Source: Clostridia bacterium (GTDB lineage: Bacteria > Bacillota > Clostridia > Lachnospirales > Lachnospiraceae). From it: a stretch of DNA of 64,000 nucleotides. The translations under genes and the position numbers were made by a program. The notes beneath the pieces are model-generated. The model did not search any database, was not told the origin of the DNA, and saw nothing but the letters and a program-made list of their open reading frames with translations. The stretch's first letter is position 1, and each line of letters begins with the position of its first letter. The stretch is taken from positions 2,501 to 66,500 of the forward strand of contig CAJTIM010000015.1 of NCBI GenBank assembly GCA_910576325.1, read 5' to 3'. Positions 42,342 to 51,962 of the stretch are shown in pieces.

Positions 42342-45300
42342 CTACGCAGCCTCTTTATATCGTGTATAAACATACTCATAAATCTGTTGACGGTACACCG
42401 AAATACTTACTTCGTCATAACATTCCGGCAGTTGTGCCCAAAGAGTATCACGAATCAGATTATCTACGGCTGCTTTCGTTTCCTGTTTATCTGTCCAATG
42501 ATCCAATTCCGAAATCTTTGTTTTGATTTTCTGAAGCAATGTAGCTGCAACCTCTTTCAATTTCTTGATATCGTTCTTGCTCAAATCCTCTCGGAACAGC
42601 ATATCGTAGAGTGAAAGTTCCTCATCACTGGCAAAACCTTCACGAACATATCGCTGTTCTTCCTGGTTCATGCTGTTTGCCAGATCCATCAAATCCATGA
42701 AGGTCTTTTCGATAGTTGCCCTGTCCTGTTCACTGTTGTAATCGTCAATAATCTGCTGGTATCGTTCATAATAATTGATACGCTCCGGATTGGCGAACAG
42801 CATCTTATCCAATTTCTTCCGGATAAGTTCTTCCAAATCCATTAATACCAGATTCTTTTTCTTAACCTTTGCAAACTCTCTGCGAAGCAAATCAAAATCA
42901 ATAGCGCTGATATCAAAACGGCGCGGTTCTTCACGTATCATCGGCGGCGTATGCTGAATTTCAATATATGAACTGATAATTGTATTGATCTGCACCATCA
43001 AATCTGTTGTGTTAACATGCTTACGCTTTTTCTGCAGTTCTGCATAAATAGCTGCTATTGCTTCATATTCCTTGCGGGTATGGTCCGTAATATCATTACG
43101 GTCAATATATTTCATAAGTCGATTCAGCTCTGACGCATAGGTAGTAAAAGTTTTCTTATCTTCAATCGTTCCGCAAACAGCATTCGCAGCTTCCTGCAGA
43201 TAGGACAACTTCATGAAATCACAGGCATCAATCAACATCTGCAGATGAAAATCATTTTCTGACAAAAATGCTTTTGCTTTTGCGATAGTTTCAATGATAC
43301 GAGCTATCAGTTCATCTTTGTCTATCGTAGGATCTGTTCCGCCATTTCCGCCAACATTGGCTGTATAATCCGCTAATGCTTTTCTAAGTGCCTTTACAAT
43401 ACCTATATAGTCAATGATCAAACCGTTGCTCTTGCCTTCACTGACACGATTTGCACGAGCGATTGTCTGCATCAGTGTATGTGCCTTCAATGGCTTGTCC
43501 AGATATAAGCAGGACAAACACTTTACATCGAATCCGGTGAGCCACATGGCGCAGACGAAAACCACACGAAGCGGATTTTTGGAGTCTTTAAATTCTTTAT
43601 CCAGTTCACGCTTTTCCATCTTTGCTCTGTGATATTTAATATCTAAATCCCACTTTTTAAAAGTTTGGATTTCATTCTGCTCCTGGCTGATAACTACAGC
43701 CATTTCTGTTTCCTGCATCCACTTCAACCTACGTTTAAGTTCCTGTGCTTCCTGCCTGGTGGCTGTTTTTATTTTCGCTTTCAGCTTCCCTATTTCTTCT
43801 TTCCAGTATTCCTGCACATAATTATACATACGGACACAGGTAACCTTATTCAGACAGACAAACATAGCCTTTCCGCTCGTCCACAAATCAGAATAATGAT
43901 TTACAAAATCACGGGCAATAGATTTTAATCTCGGCTCTGCTGTCAGCAGATGTATCTCTTTCGCAAATTCCGCTTCCAATTTATCCTGCTGGTCTACATC
44001 AAGATCCGCATTTTCAATGGCATCCAGAATCTGTTCCGTAATTTTCGGGTTATGTAAGTCCGCAATCTTTTCGCCGCGATTTTCATAATACAGCGGAACC
44101 GTAGACCCATCGTCTACCGCTCTTTTGAAATCATAAACAGATACATAGCCGCCAAATGTACGAGCGGTAATATTGTCACCGGACAATAACGGCGTTCCGG
44201 TAAATCCGATACGTGCTGCAGTAGGCAGTAATTTCATCATATTATCTGCAAAGATGCCATACTGACTGCGGTGAGCTTCATCAGACATAATGATAATATC
44301 GTGGTCCGGATAAATCGGTTCTGCACTTGGTTTGTTAAACTTCTGAATAAGCGTAAAGATAAAGCTTGGATTGCCTTTCAGTTTCCGCACAAGGTCATCC
44401 CCGCTTGCGGCAATAAACTTTGCTGCTTTTGTCTTACCAAGCAAGCCGCAGTTTTCAAACGTATCGCTAATCTGGGAGTTCAATTCTTCACGGTCAGTAA
44501 GAATCACAAACGTTGGAGAACCTTCGAATTTTCTGCGCACTTTCTGCGCAAAGAACACCATAGAATAACTCTTGCCTGAGCCTTGTGTATGCCAAAATAC
44601 CCCCAGCTTACCATCATTCAGTTTCCTTGCGGCATACGCTTTTATTGCCTCATTTACACCGAGATACTGATGGTTACGGGCAAGAATTTTAGCTGTATGT
44701 CCGCCGGAATGGTTATATAGAATAAAGTTTTCAAACAAATCAAGGAAGTTCTCTTTCTTGCAAATACCACGAAGCATTGTTTCAAGAGCTACACTCCCCT
44801 GTTCCTTTTCTGCAAGACGCTTCCACTCATGGAAAAACTCATATTTACTTCCAAGAGTACCAATCTTTGCCTCCGTACCGTTAGACAGCATAAGAAACGC
44901 ATTATAATAGAACAGATGAGGGATGGTATCCTGATAATCCGTATAGTTATCATCATATGCGTTCCGGACATCAACCGTATTCTTTTTCAGTTCCACAAAA
45001 AGCAATGGAATGCCATTCACAAAACCCACAATATCTGTTCTGCGACGATATAAAGCACCGTGAATTTTCAATTCTTTAACAGCAAGGAAATAGTTGTTAT
45101 CCGGATTTTGAAAGTCAATTACAGCCGCTTTCTTCGTTTCTGTCTGTCCATTAGGCTTCTTTACCGTAACCGGAATGCCGTCACGAATAAGGAAATATTT
45201 TTCTTCATTCACCTGTAAAGGGGAGGATGTAGAAAGTCTGTTTTCCAATGCTTTCTGCGCTTCGGCAATCTGACCTTCATTCATCCACGGATTCAGCGTC

Positions 45301-45482
45301 TTCAGTGCCTCATGGAAATAACGAAGTAACAATATTTCTTTATAGCTTTCTCTACCGAAAGTACCGTTTTTCCCTAAAACTTCCGTATTGTAAGCGAACC
45401 GGACATCCCAGCCCAGTTCATCACGGAGCAGATTACCGGCACTTTCTTGAACGAGTATATTTTCGGAATAATCGTAGCTCAT
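42342..45482 (-). CDS. hsdR: Type I restriction enzyme R subunit
   Basis: A 1046 aa ATP-dependent translocase and nuclease. The N-terminal endonuclease has the PD-(D/E)xK-type DIVGFVNGIPLLFVELKKN. Helicase motifs are TQGSGKSYSMVFFAQ (Walker A), IIMSDEAHRSQYG (DEAH), GFTGTPLL (motif III-like) and TIARANRVSEGKSNGLIIDY (motif VI). The C-terminal helical part closes the protein. Last gene of the restriction operon, 15 bp after the KAP gene. Confidence 0.96.
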   Translation of the reverse strand: MSYDYSENILVQESAGNLLRDELGWDVRFAYNTEVLGKNGTFGRESYKEILLLRYFHEALKTLNPWMNEGQIAEAQKALENRLSTSSPLQVNEEKYFLIRDGIPVTVKKPNGQTETKKAAVIDFQNPDNNYFLAVKELKIHGALYRRRTDIVGFVNGIPLLFVELKKNTVDVRNAYDDNYTDYQDTIPHLFYYNAFLMLSNGTEAKIGTLGSKYEFFHEWKRLAEKEQGSVALETMLRGICKKENFLDLFENFILYNHSGGHTAKILARNHQYLGVNEAIKAYAARKLNDGKLGVFWHTQGSGKSYSMVFFAQKVRRKFEGSPTFVILTDREELNSQISDTFENCGLLGKTKAAKFIAASGDDLVRKLKGNPSFIFTLIQKFNKPSAEPIYPDHDIIIMSDEAHRSQYGIFADNMMKLLPTAARIGFTGTPLLSGDNITARTFGGYVSVYDFKRAVDDGSTVPLYYENRGEKIADLHNPKITEQILDAIENADLDVDQQDKLEAEFAKEIHLLTAEPRLKSIARDFVNHYSDLWTSGKAMFVCLNKVTCVRMYNYVQEYWKEEIGKLKAKIKTATRQEAQELKRRLKWMQETEMAVVISQEQNEIQTFKKWDLDIKYHRAKMEKRELDKEFKDSKNPLRVVFVCAMWLTGFDVKCLSCLYLDKPLKAHTLMQTIARANRVSEGKSNGLIIDYIGIVKALRKALADYTANVGGNGGTDPTIDKDELIARIIETIAKAKAFLSENDFHLQMLIDACDFMKLSYLQEAANAVCGTIEDKKTFTTYASELNRLMKYIDRNDITDHTRKEYEAIAAIYAELQKKRKHVNTTDLMVQINTIISSYIEIQHTPPMIREEPRRFDISAIDFDLLRREFAKVKKKNLVLMDLEELIRKKLDKMLFANPERINYYERYQQIIDDYNSEQDRATIEKTFMDLMDLANSMNQEEQRYVREGFASDEELSLYDMLFREDLSKNDIKKLKEVAATLLQKIKTKISELDHWTDKQETKAAVDNLIRDTLWAQLPECYDEVSISVYRQQIYEYVYTRYKEAA

Positions 45483-45497
45483 ACCACCATCTCCTTT

Positions 45498-46865
45498 TTA
45501 TCTCATCATGCTTATAGTCTCAACAAATTTTTTCAATTCTTCATAATTATGAGAAATGACCTCATATGAATCTCCCTTCGTATACTGAATTACAGTATTT
45601 TTATTCTTTCCATGCATCCAATACCATGTAAAAATTATGGCACCATATAAACTAGCTTTACTCGGCAAAATATAACATAGCGGTTCATCAGAAAATCTAT
45701 GTCGACTACTAAAAGATATTTGTTCAAATTTTTCTATAAAAAAAGTCGAAAATGTTGGTTGATATTTTCCTTTAGATGATGTAAATGCACTTTCCAAATT
45801 ACTCATATCTACTGTTTTTTCAAGAAAATTTGCATCTTGATTATATATAAACAACATAGCTGCAATTATCAGTTCCATGCACATAAAAGAATAGTCTTTT
45901 TTATCTATGTATAGTAATTTGTGAGTTAACATCACCTTTTTGATAATCTGTTCCTGTGTTCGTATATCTATATCTTTCAAAATATTTTGCAAGCATTCCT
46001 CTATCGAATCATCAAATGGGAAAATTTCTTTATCAAACAAATCTATGTATGAGGCATATTTCTCCACTATTTTTTCAGAAGGTATTCCATAATCAAGCTT
46101 TATTTCAAAGTTAAAAAATTTTTCAAGATACTTTTCCGGGCTTTCAAAGCCAAAAATCTGCTTCACACTGGACATTAATTGTTTTTTATCAATTGCAATA
46201 ATCATTATTGTGTTGTTATTATTTTCTGTTAAATGATGAAGCCTTTCCAATATTTTTATAGCATATTCAGGTAAACATCTATCAAGTTCATCCACAATAA
46301 TTACAACTGTATACTTTTCTGCCAACTCTTGCAAAAGTGCAATTAATTCATCCATTACTTTATTGAAACCAAAATAAACATCATACTCATGTATTTTTTC
46401 ATAAGCCTCTGCACCATCTTTTTCACCTTTTAAAACAGTTTCATATGCTTTCTGAAAGTCCATTCCTGTTTTTTCTTTTACAACTGCATTTCCAAGAGAA
46501 AGCAATGAAACCCCCGCCGCTTTCAGCATACCAAGTATTTCTCGTTTTTCTTTACAATCCGGAAATAATTTTGTTTTTTCCTCAATCGTAGAAATCATTG
46601 TTGCCACAATTGCAACAAGCGGTTCTTCATAATAATCATATTGCCAACTATCGTATCGAATAATAAAATATTTATCTGTAAAAGTTTCTTCAGATTGAAT
46701 TTGACCCAATTTTGCTTCAAACATATCCAATACAAAGCTTTTACCACTTCCCCATGCACCATTTAATGCAAAACAAGTAGACGCTTTATTCTCAGAGATA
46801 TTTTCCATTACTCGTAAAAGATCATCCACGAATTTATCTCTATTTAAAATATCAATCTTATTCAT
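45498..46865 (-). CDS. KAP-family P-loop NTPase within the type I restriction operon
   Basis: A 455 aa protein. KAP features: Walker A ALNGAWGSGKSFVLDMFEAKL at about residues 33-53 and Walker B VVIIVDELDRCLPEYAIKIL at about 193-212, followed by IIAIDKKQLM. No clear membrane helices interrupt the NTPase core, unlike eukaryotic KAP proteins. It is 3 bp after hsdS and 15 bp before hsdR, so it is built into the operon. KAP NTPases occur in several anti-phage islands; a defence role is inferred. Confidence 0.9.
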   Translation of the reverse strand: MNKIDILNRDKFVDDLLRVMENISENKASTCFALNGAWGSGKSFVLDMFEAKLGQIQSEETFTDKYFIIRYDSWQYDYYEEPLVAIVATMISTIEEKTKLFPDCKEKREILGMLKAAGVSLLSLGNAVVKEKTGMDFQKAYETVLKGEKDGAEAYEKIHEYDVYFGFNKVMDELIALLQELAEKYTVVIIVDELDRCLPEYAIKILERLHHLTENNNNTIMIIAIDKKQLMSSVKQIFGFESPEKYLEKFFNFEIKLDYGIPSEKIVEKYASYIDLFDKEIFPFDDSIEECLQNILKDIDIRTQEQIIKKVMLTHKLLYIDKKDYSFMCMELIIAAMLFIYNQDANFLEKTVDMSNLESAFTSSKGKYQPTFSTFFIEKFEQISFSSRHRFSDEPLCYILPSKASLYGAIIFTWYWMHGKNKNTVIQYTKGDSYEVISHNYEELKKFVETISMMR

Positions 46866-46868
46866 TGC

Positions 46869-48083
46869 TTAAACCTCAATTTCCCCACACATCAGTTTTG
46901 GCAGTAAACGGTCACGTGCTTCTGCCAACTTGATACAAGTAGCCTGTTTATTTTTAATTTCATTTAAAATAGGGACAACCAGTTTTGAAAACGCCAAAAT
47001 AGTTGCTTTGTCTGGCATCACAAACGGCATAGCTTTTATAATTTTTGAATTTACAGCTTTGGAAATTGAAGAAGTATTTCCTAACGAATCGTATTTAAAA
47101 TTATTCAAATAACAAAATGTGTACGCTTGCTGTAAATCGTTTTCTATATAAAAGTGCGCTATAGCTTCATTAGTACACATATCAGTAGCCGCAATAGAAA
47201 CACGACCCACTGTTAGTTTAAAGCTTACAAGTATCGTCCCAGAAGGCACTATCTTCATATTATGCTTTTTTATTGCTTCTTGCGTTAAAGCTTCACTTGT
47301 AGCAAACGCATATATTCTAGCGTTTCCCATATCTGAAATAGATAACCAAGGTACTCCGTCATCTCCTTTTACAAACCATTGTTTTTCTGCACGTGGAGGC
47401 GTTTTTCCGATAGTAATATTAAAAAAGCTGTCAGCTCTACCTTTCCTCCACCCCTCCGGCACACCATCAACAATCTTCACATCTTCATATCCCGGAAAAC
47501 GCAAATCTACAAACCATTCTTTATAAAGACGCTGTGCGGCTTCTTCGAGAAGTTTGATTTGCTTTTGGTTATTATCAATCAAATTGTCATAAGAGGACAG
47601 TATTTTAGCTATCTTTTTTTGAGTTTCAATATGTGGGATTTCAATTTCCATATTTCTCAATGCAGTAAGGCTTACAGTACGTTGTGCTGCACCTATCGCT
47701 GCTGCATCTGCTTTCATATAAAAATCCCTATTCAGCATTGTGTAATACAGGAATTCAGGCACAATTTTATCCCTATTAGGTCTAAGAATTGCTATATGTC
47801 GCTGAAACACAAACTGAGTATCCGTTTTTATATATACAGGTATTCCGAATGAGCCAACAACGGAATATAGAATATCTCCTTCTTTGGCTTTTCTTTTTGA
47901 ATCCAAACTATTATAATACTCTTGTGGGACAAACATGGTATTCGAAAAATCAAATTGGTTTGTATTTGTGATATTAGAAATCGTCACAAACGGTACACCT
48001 CTATTGGCTTTAGGCGGCGCTTGATGATCTCCATCAGAAATAGAGATACAAACATCCTTTAATTTTATTTTTTCAAAGATCAT
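46869..48083 (-). CDS. hsdS: Type I restriction specificity subunit
   Basis: A 404 aa subunit with two target-recognition domains (about 1-150 and 210-365). The first begins KLKDVCISISDGDHQAPPKA and the second WRKGRADSFFNITIGKTPP. Between them lies the conserved helix IEIPHIETQKKIAKILSSYD, and a second one closes the protein. Its start overlaps hsdM by 4 bp. Confidence 0.95.
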   Translation of the reverse strand: MIFEKIKLKDVCISISDGDHQAPPKANRGVPFVTISNITNTNQFDFSNTMFVPQEYYNSLDSKRKAKEGDILYSVVGSFGIPVYIKTDTQFVFQRHIAILRPNRDKIVPEFLYYTMLNRDFYMKADAAAIGAAQRTVSLTALRNMEIEIPHIETQKKIAKILSSYDNLIDNNQKQIKLLEEAAQRLYKEWFVDLRFPGYEDVKIVDGVPEGWRKGRADSFFNITIGKTPPRAEKQWFVKGDDGVPWLSISDMGNARIYAFATSEALTQEAIKKHNMKIVPSGTILVSFKLTVGRVSIAATDMCTNEAIAHFYIENDLQQAYTFCYLNNFKYDSLGNTSSISKAVNSKIIKAMPFVMPDKATILAFSKLVVPILNEIKNKQATCIKLAEARDRLLPKLMCGEIEV

Positions 48084-49930
48084 AACCCCATCTCCTTCAT
48101 ATTCTTAGAGATGGTTTCCATCAACTCATTAGATTCTGCTTGCAGAGATAAAAGCTCACGATGAATTTCAGTCATCCGCTCTTCAAAATCTACGCCGTCA
48201 TCCTCCGCAGGTGCAACACCAACATAGGCTCCTGGTGTCAGAGACCAGCCTTTTTCTTCAATACTGATTCCGTCTTTATCCCCATTCTTAGCAACATCTG
48301 TTGTATAAGCCACCTTGCAAAGACCAAGAATATTTTTATATTCACCATCGCCAAATTTTTCATACAGCCAGTTTGCTTCCTTTGCAACAGTGACTTCTTC
48401 ATTCTTACCGGCAATCATTTCATCATATTCAGCCTGAATACGTTTTTTATCACCTCTCCCTGCGTGTTCAACTTCAGTTTTTGAGCGCTTCTGCAGGTCT
48501 TTCAACTCATCTTTCAATTGATCAAGAATATCTTCAAAATTGCCATTTCCTAATATAGTTCTATATTCATTCAGTAATGCTGTGTATTTTTCTGTTTCAC
48601 CACGATAAAGCCATACAATAGCATTTAAATTTTTAAGCTGCCATTCTGACCATTCATTCAATGTACGGTCAACAACTGTATAATAATTTCTGGCGTCAAT
48701 AAACAGAACTTTATCCTTGATTGCTTCGTTTTTATTTTTATCAAAGAACCACAGAGAGCAAGGCAGAGATTTTGTGTAGAAGAAGTTATTTCCCACGCTA
48801 ATCATTACGTCTACATGGCCTGTCTCGACTAATTTTTGACGAATATCTTTGTCTTTGCCCTGGCTGTCCGTTGCAGACGAAGCCATGACAAAACCGGCAC
48901 GACCCTTTTCGTTCAAATAGCTGTAGAAGTACGAAATCCACAAATAGTTTCCGTTTCCCACTTCTTTATTTTTATTAACACTTGACATACCAAAGGGCAG
49001 ACGCTTTGCACTTTCACAAGACTCTGCTTTCACTTTGTCCACATTAAAGGGCGGGTTTGCCATTACATAGTCACAGCAGCCGTCAAGGTTGTGAGCATCG
49101 TGATAGAAACTGTTCGCTTCATCTCCCGATTTAATAACACCAGTAAGACCATGAACAGCCATATTCATCAAGCACAGCTGCGCATTATATTCCACCTTTT
49201 CCTGTCCATAAAATGTCATTGCACTATTTGCATTCATACCGGACTGATTCACGAAGTCGCCGGACTGAATGAACATACCACCTGAACCACAAGCAGGATC
49301 AAGCAAAATACCACTTTGGGGTTCGATAATATTTACAATCATTTTTACCAAAGATTTCGGTGTAAAGAAGACGCCATCATCCGATGCAATATTTTTAGCA
49401 AATTTATTGAGAAAGTATTCATAGATACGCCCAATAATATCGCCGCCAACTTCATCAAGTGCACTGTTATTAAAAATACGAAGAAGCTCTGATAAAAGCT
49501 CGTCCGAAAAATCAGTATAACTTTTAGGCAATACACCTGTAAGTTGGTCGCTTTGTTCTTCTATCAGTGCCATTGCGTTATTAACTACTTCACCAAGGCT
49601 GGTCATTGTCTGTCCGTCTCGATTCACTAACCTTGCAGATGCAATATCGTCCGGAAGATTTAATAAATAATCGTACTGTGCTTCTTTTGGAAGAAACAGT
49701 GCACTTTTAGCTGCAAAGTCACTTGCTTCTACCGGCATTACTCTGCCGCCACGAGACGGACGATTTTTGAGAATTTCCGCCTCTACCATTCTAAATCGGC
49801 TATATGCATAACGCAGAAAAATCAAGCCAAGTACCGGCATACAGTACTGGTTGGATGTTAGCTTTGAACCTGCACGAAGCAGGTCAGCTGATTCCCATAA
49901 TTCTGCTTCTAATTTACGAATATTAATCAT
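48080..49930 (-). CDS. hsdM: Type I restriction DNA methyltransferase subunit
   Basis: A 616 aa N6-adenine methyltransferase. The helical N-terminus (ELWESADLLRAGSKLTSNQY) precedes the SAM motif LDPACGSGGMFIQ and the catalytic DYVMANPPFNVDKVKAES. The C-terminal part (about 430-616) is a coiled, charged region. GAGGAAAAACC precedes the ATG. First enzyme gene of the operon, 16 bp after the C_GCAxxG protein. Confidence 0.96.
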   Translation of the reverse strand: MINIRKLEAELWESADLLRAGSKLTSNQYCMPVLGLIFLRYAYSRFRMVEAEILKNRPSRGGRVMPVEASDFAAKSALFLPKEAQYDYLLNLPDDIASARLVNRDGQTMTSLGEVVNNAMALIEEQSDQLTGVLPKSYTDFSDELLSELLRIFNNSALDEVGGDIIGRIYEYFLNKFAKNIASDDGVFFTPKSLVKMIVNIIEPQSGILLDPACGSGGMFIQSGDFVNQSGMNANSAMTFYGQEKVEYNAQLCLMNMAVHGLTGVIKSGDEANSFYHDAHNLDGCCDYVMANPPFNVDKVKAESCESAKRLPFGMSSVNKNKEVGNGNYLWISYFYSYLNEKGRAGFVMASSATDSQGKDKDIRQKLVETGHVDVMISVGNNFFYTKSLPCSLWFFDKNKNEAIKDKVLFIDARNYYTVVDRTLNEWSEWQLKNLNAIVWLYRGETEKYTALLNEYRTILGNGNFEDILDQLKDELKDLQKRSKTEVEHAGRGDKKRIQAEYDEMIAGKNEEVTVAKEANWLYEKFGDGEYKNILGLCKVAYTTDVAKNGDKDGISIEEKGWSLTPGAYVGVAPAEDDGVDFEERMTEIHRELLSLQAESNELMETISKNMKEMGL

Positions 49931-49946
49931 TGGTTTTTCCTCATGT

Positions 49947-50366
49947 TTACTTCTTAGTGATTTTTAAAATATACCGGTATGAAAATTCAATACCCTTACA
50001 AGTCAGATTTTCACACATATGGGGCGGGTCGCTTTCTGAAAAACCTGTAGGGCGTAATTCAAAACATCTTAATGAACCAAATGTACTGTCAAAAGCAGAC
50101 GCAAAATCATAACAGACAGATACAATTTCAGTTTCTGTTTTTCCCAGCGCATGGAGATAAATTCCTATAAACATAAGCGTTCCTTCCACTAAACCACATT
50201 GCGCCCTATACCCGCCTGCACCATGCAATCCAACCGCAGACCAAATCACCTGTGGTTCAATCATGGTTTCAAATAATTCACTCAGACAAATGATTGCTGT
50301 CCTTGCGCAGTTTATATCATCATTCCAGTACAATTCATGTACCCTGTTCTTTATATATTCCTGCAT
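49947..50366 (-). CDS. C_GCAxxG_C_C family protein at the head of the restriction operon
   Basis: A 139 aa protein with the family layout: QCGLVEGTLMFIGIYLHALG in the middle and FGSLRCFELRPTGF later, then CENLTCKG. Named for cysteines in a C-GCAxxG-C-C pattern and thought to be redox-active; here the GCAxxG segment reads LHGAGGYRAQC, so one cysteine seems to be missing. It ends 16 bp before hsdM and is probably co-transcribed, which is not usual for restriction systems. Confidence 0.75.
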   Translation of the reverse strand: MQEYIKNRVHELYWNDDINCARTAIICLSELFETMIEPQVIWSAVGLHGAGGYRAQCGLVEGTLMFIGIYLHALGKTETEIVSVCYDFASAFDSTFGSLRCFELRPTGFSESDPPHMCENLTCKGIEFSYRYILKITKK

Positions 50367-50564
50367 AGTATGCCATCTCCTTGATGCTCAATTTTCCAGT
50401 CAGGCAAATCATATACCAATAGCGTGCATTTTCATCCGCAACACGAAGAAGGCTCCTAATATGTTCCGTATTTCTTCTCAAATGCTTGATTTTACAGGTT
50501 TTTGGGACTGTTCCTAAACTCTGTGTTTCCGGACTTTCGCATCATCAAAGTTCACATGGGTTGA

Positions 50565-51818
50565 TTACTTTATCACATACTTAGTCCCCCTTCCTCTGCC
50601 TTCAATTTTCACAACACCTTTTTTCCCCAACTCTTTCAGTAATTGTGTTGTCTTTGATTTACCAAACGGGGTGTAAGGAGCAATTTCGCTAATTGATTTC
50701 AGCATTGTTTTACTTAAAATTTTATATACTTTTCTTTCGTCTTCCGTTAAATTCAGGTTTTTCTCAAAAACCGGAAGTACAATCTTAATTGTATTTTCCG
50801 ACACTTCAAAATTCGGCTGCTTCAATCCTTCTTCATAGAGCTGCTTTATCCGTGTAATTCCAGTACCGAATATTTCGACAAACCCCAGCCTGTAAAATAC
50901 ATTTGCAAGATTTCTATTTCTTAAGACTGAAAGTTTCCCCGATAAATACTCATCTTCTGTTATTCCGGAAGGCAGTCCTCCCGGAGAAATAATCTCTATT
51001 CTGTCGTCAAACATCGAAACTTTTATCTGTGACTCCACATCCCACGCCCTATGAATCAGCGCGTTTGCGATTGCTTCTCTAAACGCGGCCTCCGGTATTT
51101 TTTCTGTCTTTTTCCTTTCGGCGCCTTGAATTTCCTCATATTGATAATAATCTTTGAATACCTCTGATACTTTTTCGTAGCCTGCTAAAATGGATATGTT
51201 ATCAAATGTTGCTCTCTTATGAATCACACTGATGTTTTCACCGAACCTCACTATATCAATTCCCGGAAAATGATTTTTATCCGCCAAAATACCAGCCGCA
51301 TTGTTATATCCGGTGGCGCTGTTATATAAGTTCAGCGTTTTCAAAGTATCCTGATTAAAAGTTTCAATTTGAATATATTCTTTTAATTTTTGACATAGCG
51401 TATCAAAAGTTAGATCTTGATCTTCACACGGCAATTCTTCAAACCTGATATTTTTTCCTTCTAAAATCAGTCTTGACAGTTCCAGTGTGTCAGTCTCTAT
51501 CGTTGCAGTATCATTTCGCTTATACGCTTTCGATTTATATAAATATGGCTTTTGAAGCCCGCCTTTTACAGTCAGTTTTATCGTTCTTTCATTATTCTGC
51601 AATTCCAGTGTATAATCAGGCTGCGGAGTAATGTTGTCATTAATTTTATTTTCGATATCCAGACACGCTTGCTTTACATCCGGCAGTTCTTTGATATTAC
51701 CATTGTCATCAATGCCAAAAAATATTTCTCCACCATCATAATTCGAAAAGGCGCTTACTGTTTTTAAAAATGTATTTGTAATCATTTCTTTGAACTCTAT
51801 TGTTCTTGTTTCACGCAT
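50565..51818 (-). CDS. AlbA_2-domain (RecG-like) ATP-binding regulator
   Basis: A 417 aa protein. Residues 1-110 are the AlbA_2 DNA-binding domain (RETRTIEFKEMITNTFLKTV, AFSNYDGGEIFFGIDDNG). The middle holds the HATPase-like block REAIANALIHRAWDVES and IEIISPGGLPSGITEDEYL. A C-terminal winged helix ends in GRGRGTKYVIK. Such proteins are common regulators in restriction and toxin loci (Schlafen-like AlbA_2). GGGAG lies before the ATG; a structured promoter lies upstream. Confidence 0.9.
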   Translation of the reverse strand: MRETRTIEFKEMITNTFLKTVSAFSNYDGGEIFFGIDDNGNIKELPDVKQACLDIENKINDNITPQPDYTLELQNNERTIKLTVKGGLQKPYLYKSKAYKRNDTATIETDTLELSRLILEGKNIRFEELPCEDQDLTFDTLCQKLKEYIQIETFNQDTLKTLNLYNSATGYNNAAGILADKNHFPGIDIVRFGENISVIHKRATFDNISILAGYEKVSEVFKDYYQYEEIQGAERKKTEKIPEAAFREAIANALIHRAWDVESQIKVSMFDDRIEIISPGGLPSGITEDEYLSGKLSVLRNRNLANVFYRLGFVEIFGTGITRIKQLYEEGLKQPNFEVSENTIKIVLPVFEKNLNLTEDERKVYKILSKTMLKSISEIAPYTPFGKSKTTQLLKELGKKGVVKIEGRGRGTKYVIK

Positions 51819-51851
51819 ACACTGCTCTCCCTTTCCAATTTTACTGCTTAT

Positions 51852-51880
51852 ATTATACGCAGAAACACGCAGAAAATCAA
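51852..51880 (-). promoter_or_regulatory. Promoter of the AlbA_2 gene with repeated TTTCTGCGT boxes
   Basis: TTGATT and TATAAT on the minus strand with a 17-base spacer. The spacer is two near-direct copies, TTCTGCGTG and TTTCTGCG, which also form one arm of the inverted repeat at 51866-51911. That makes it a likely operator, perhaps for AlbA_2 itself. Confidence 0.75.
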
Positions 51881-51911
51881 TCGTATTTTTTTACGACTGA
51901 TTTTCTGCGTG
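51866..51911. repeat. 20-bp-armed inverted repeat over the AlbA_2 promoter
   Basis: CACGCAGAAAATCAATCGTA (51866-51885) and its complement (51892-51911) pair with one mismatch around T6. The arm overlaps the -35 box. Immediately right of it are two tandem imperfect copies of a GTGTTTTGGxACATT unit. Confidence 0.8.
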
Positions 51912-51925
51912 TTTTGGAACATTGC

Positions 51926-51959
51926 GTTGATTCGCCGTGTTTTGGCACATTCTGCGAAG
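51926..51959. repeat. 34-bp direct repeat, right copy
   Basis: Begins GTTGATTCGCCGTGTTTTGG and ends TTCTGCGAAG; matches 40989-41022 at 29 of 34 positions. It starts 46 bp after the AlbA_2 promoter and ends 3 bp before the Fic stop codon. Confidence 0.7.
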
Positions 51960-51962
51960 ACA

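Noticed and set aside
40989..51959. CRISPR array
   Set aside because: The 34-bp units are only two distant copies plus partial copies, with no regular spacers and no cas genes.
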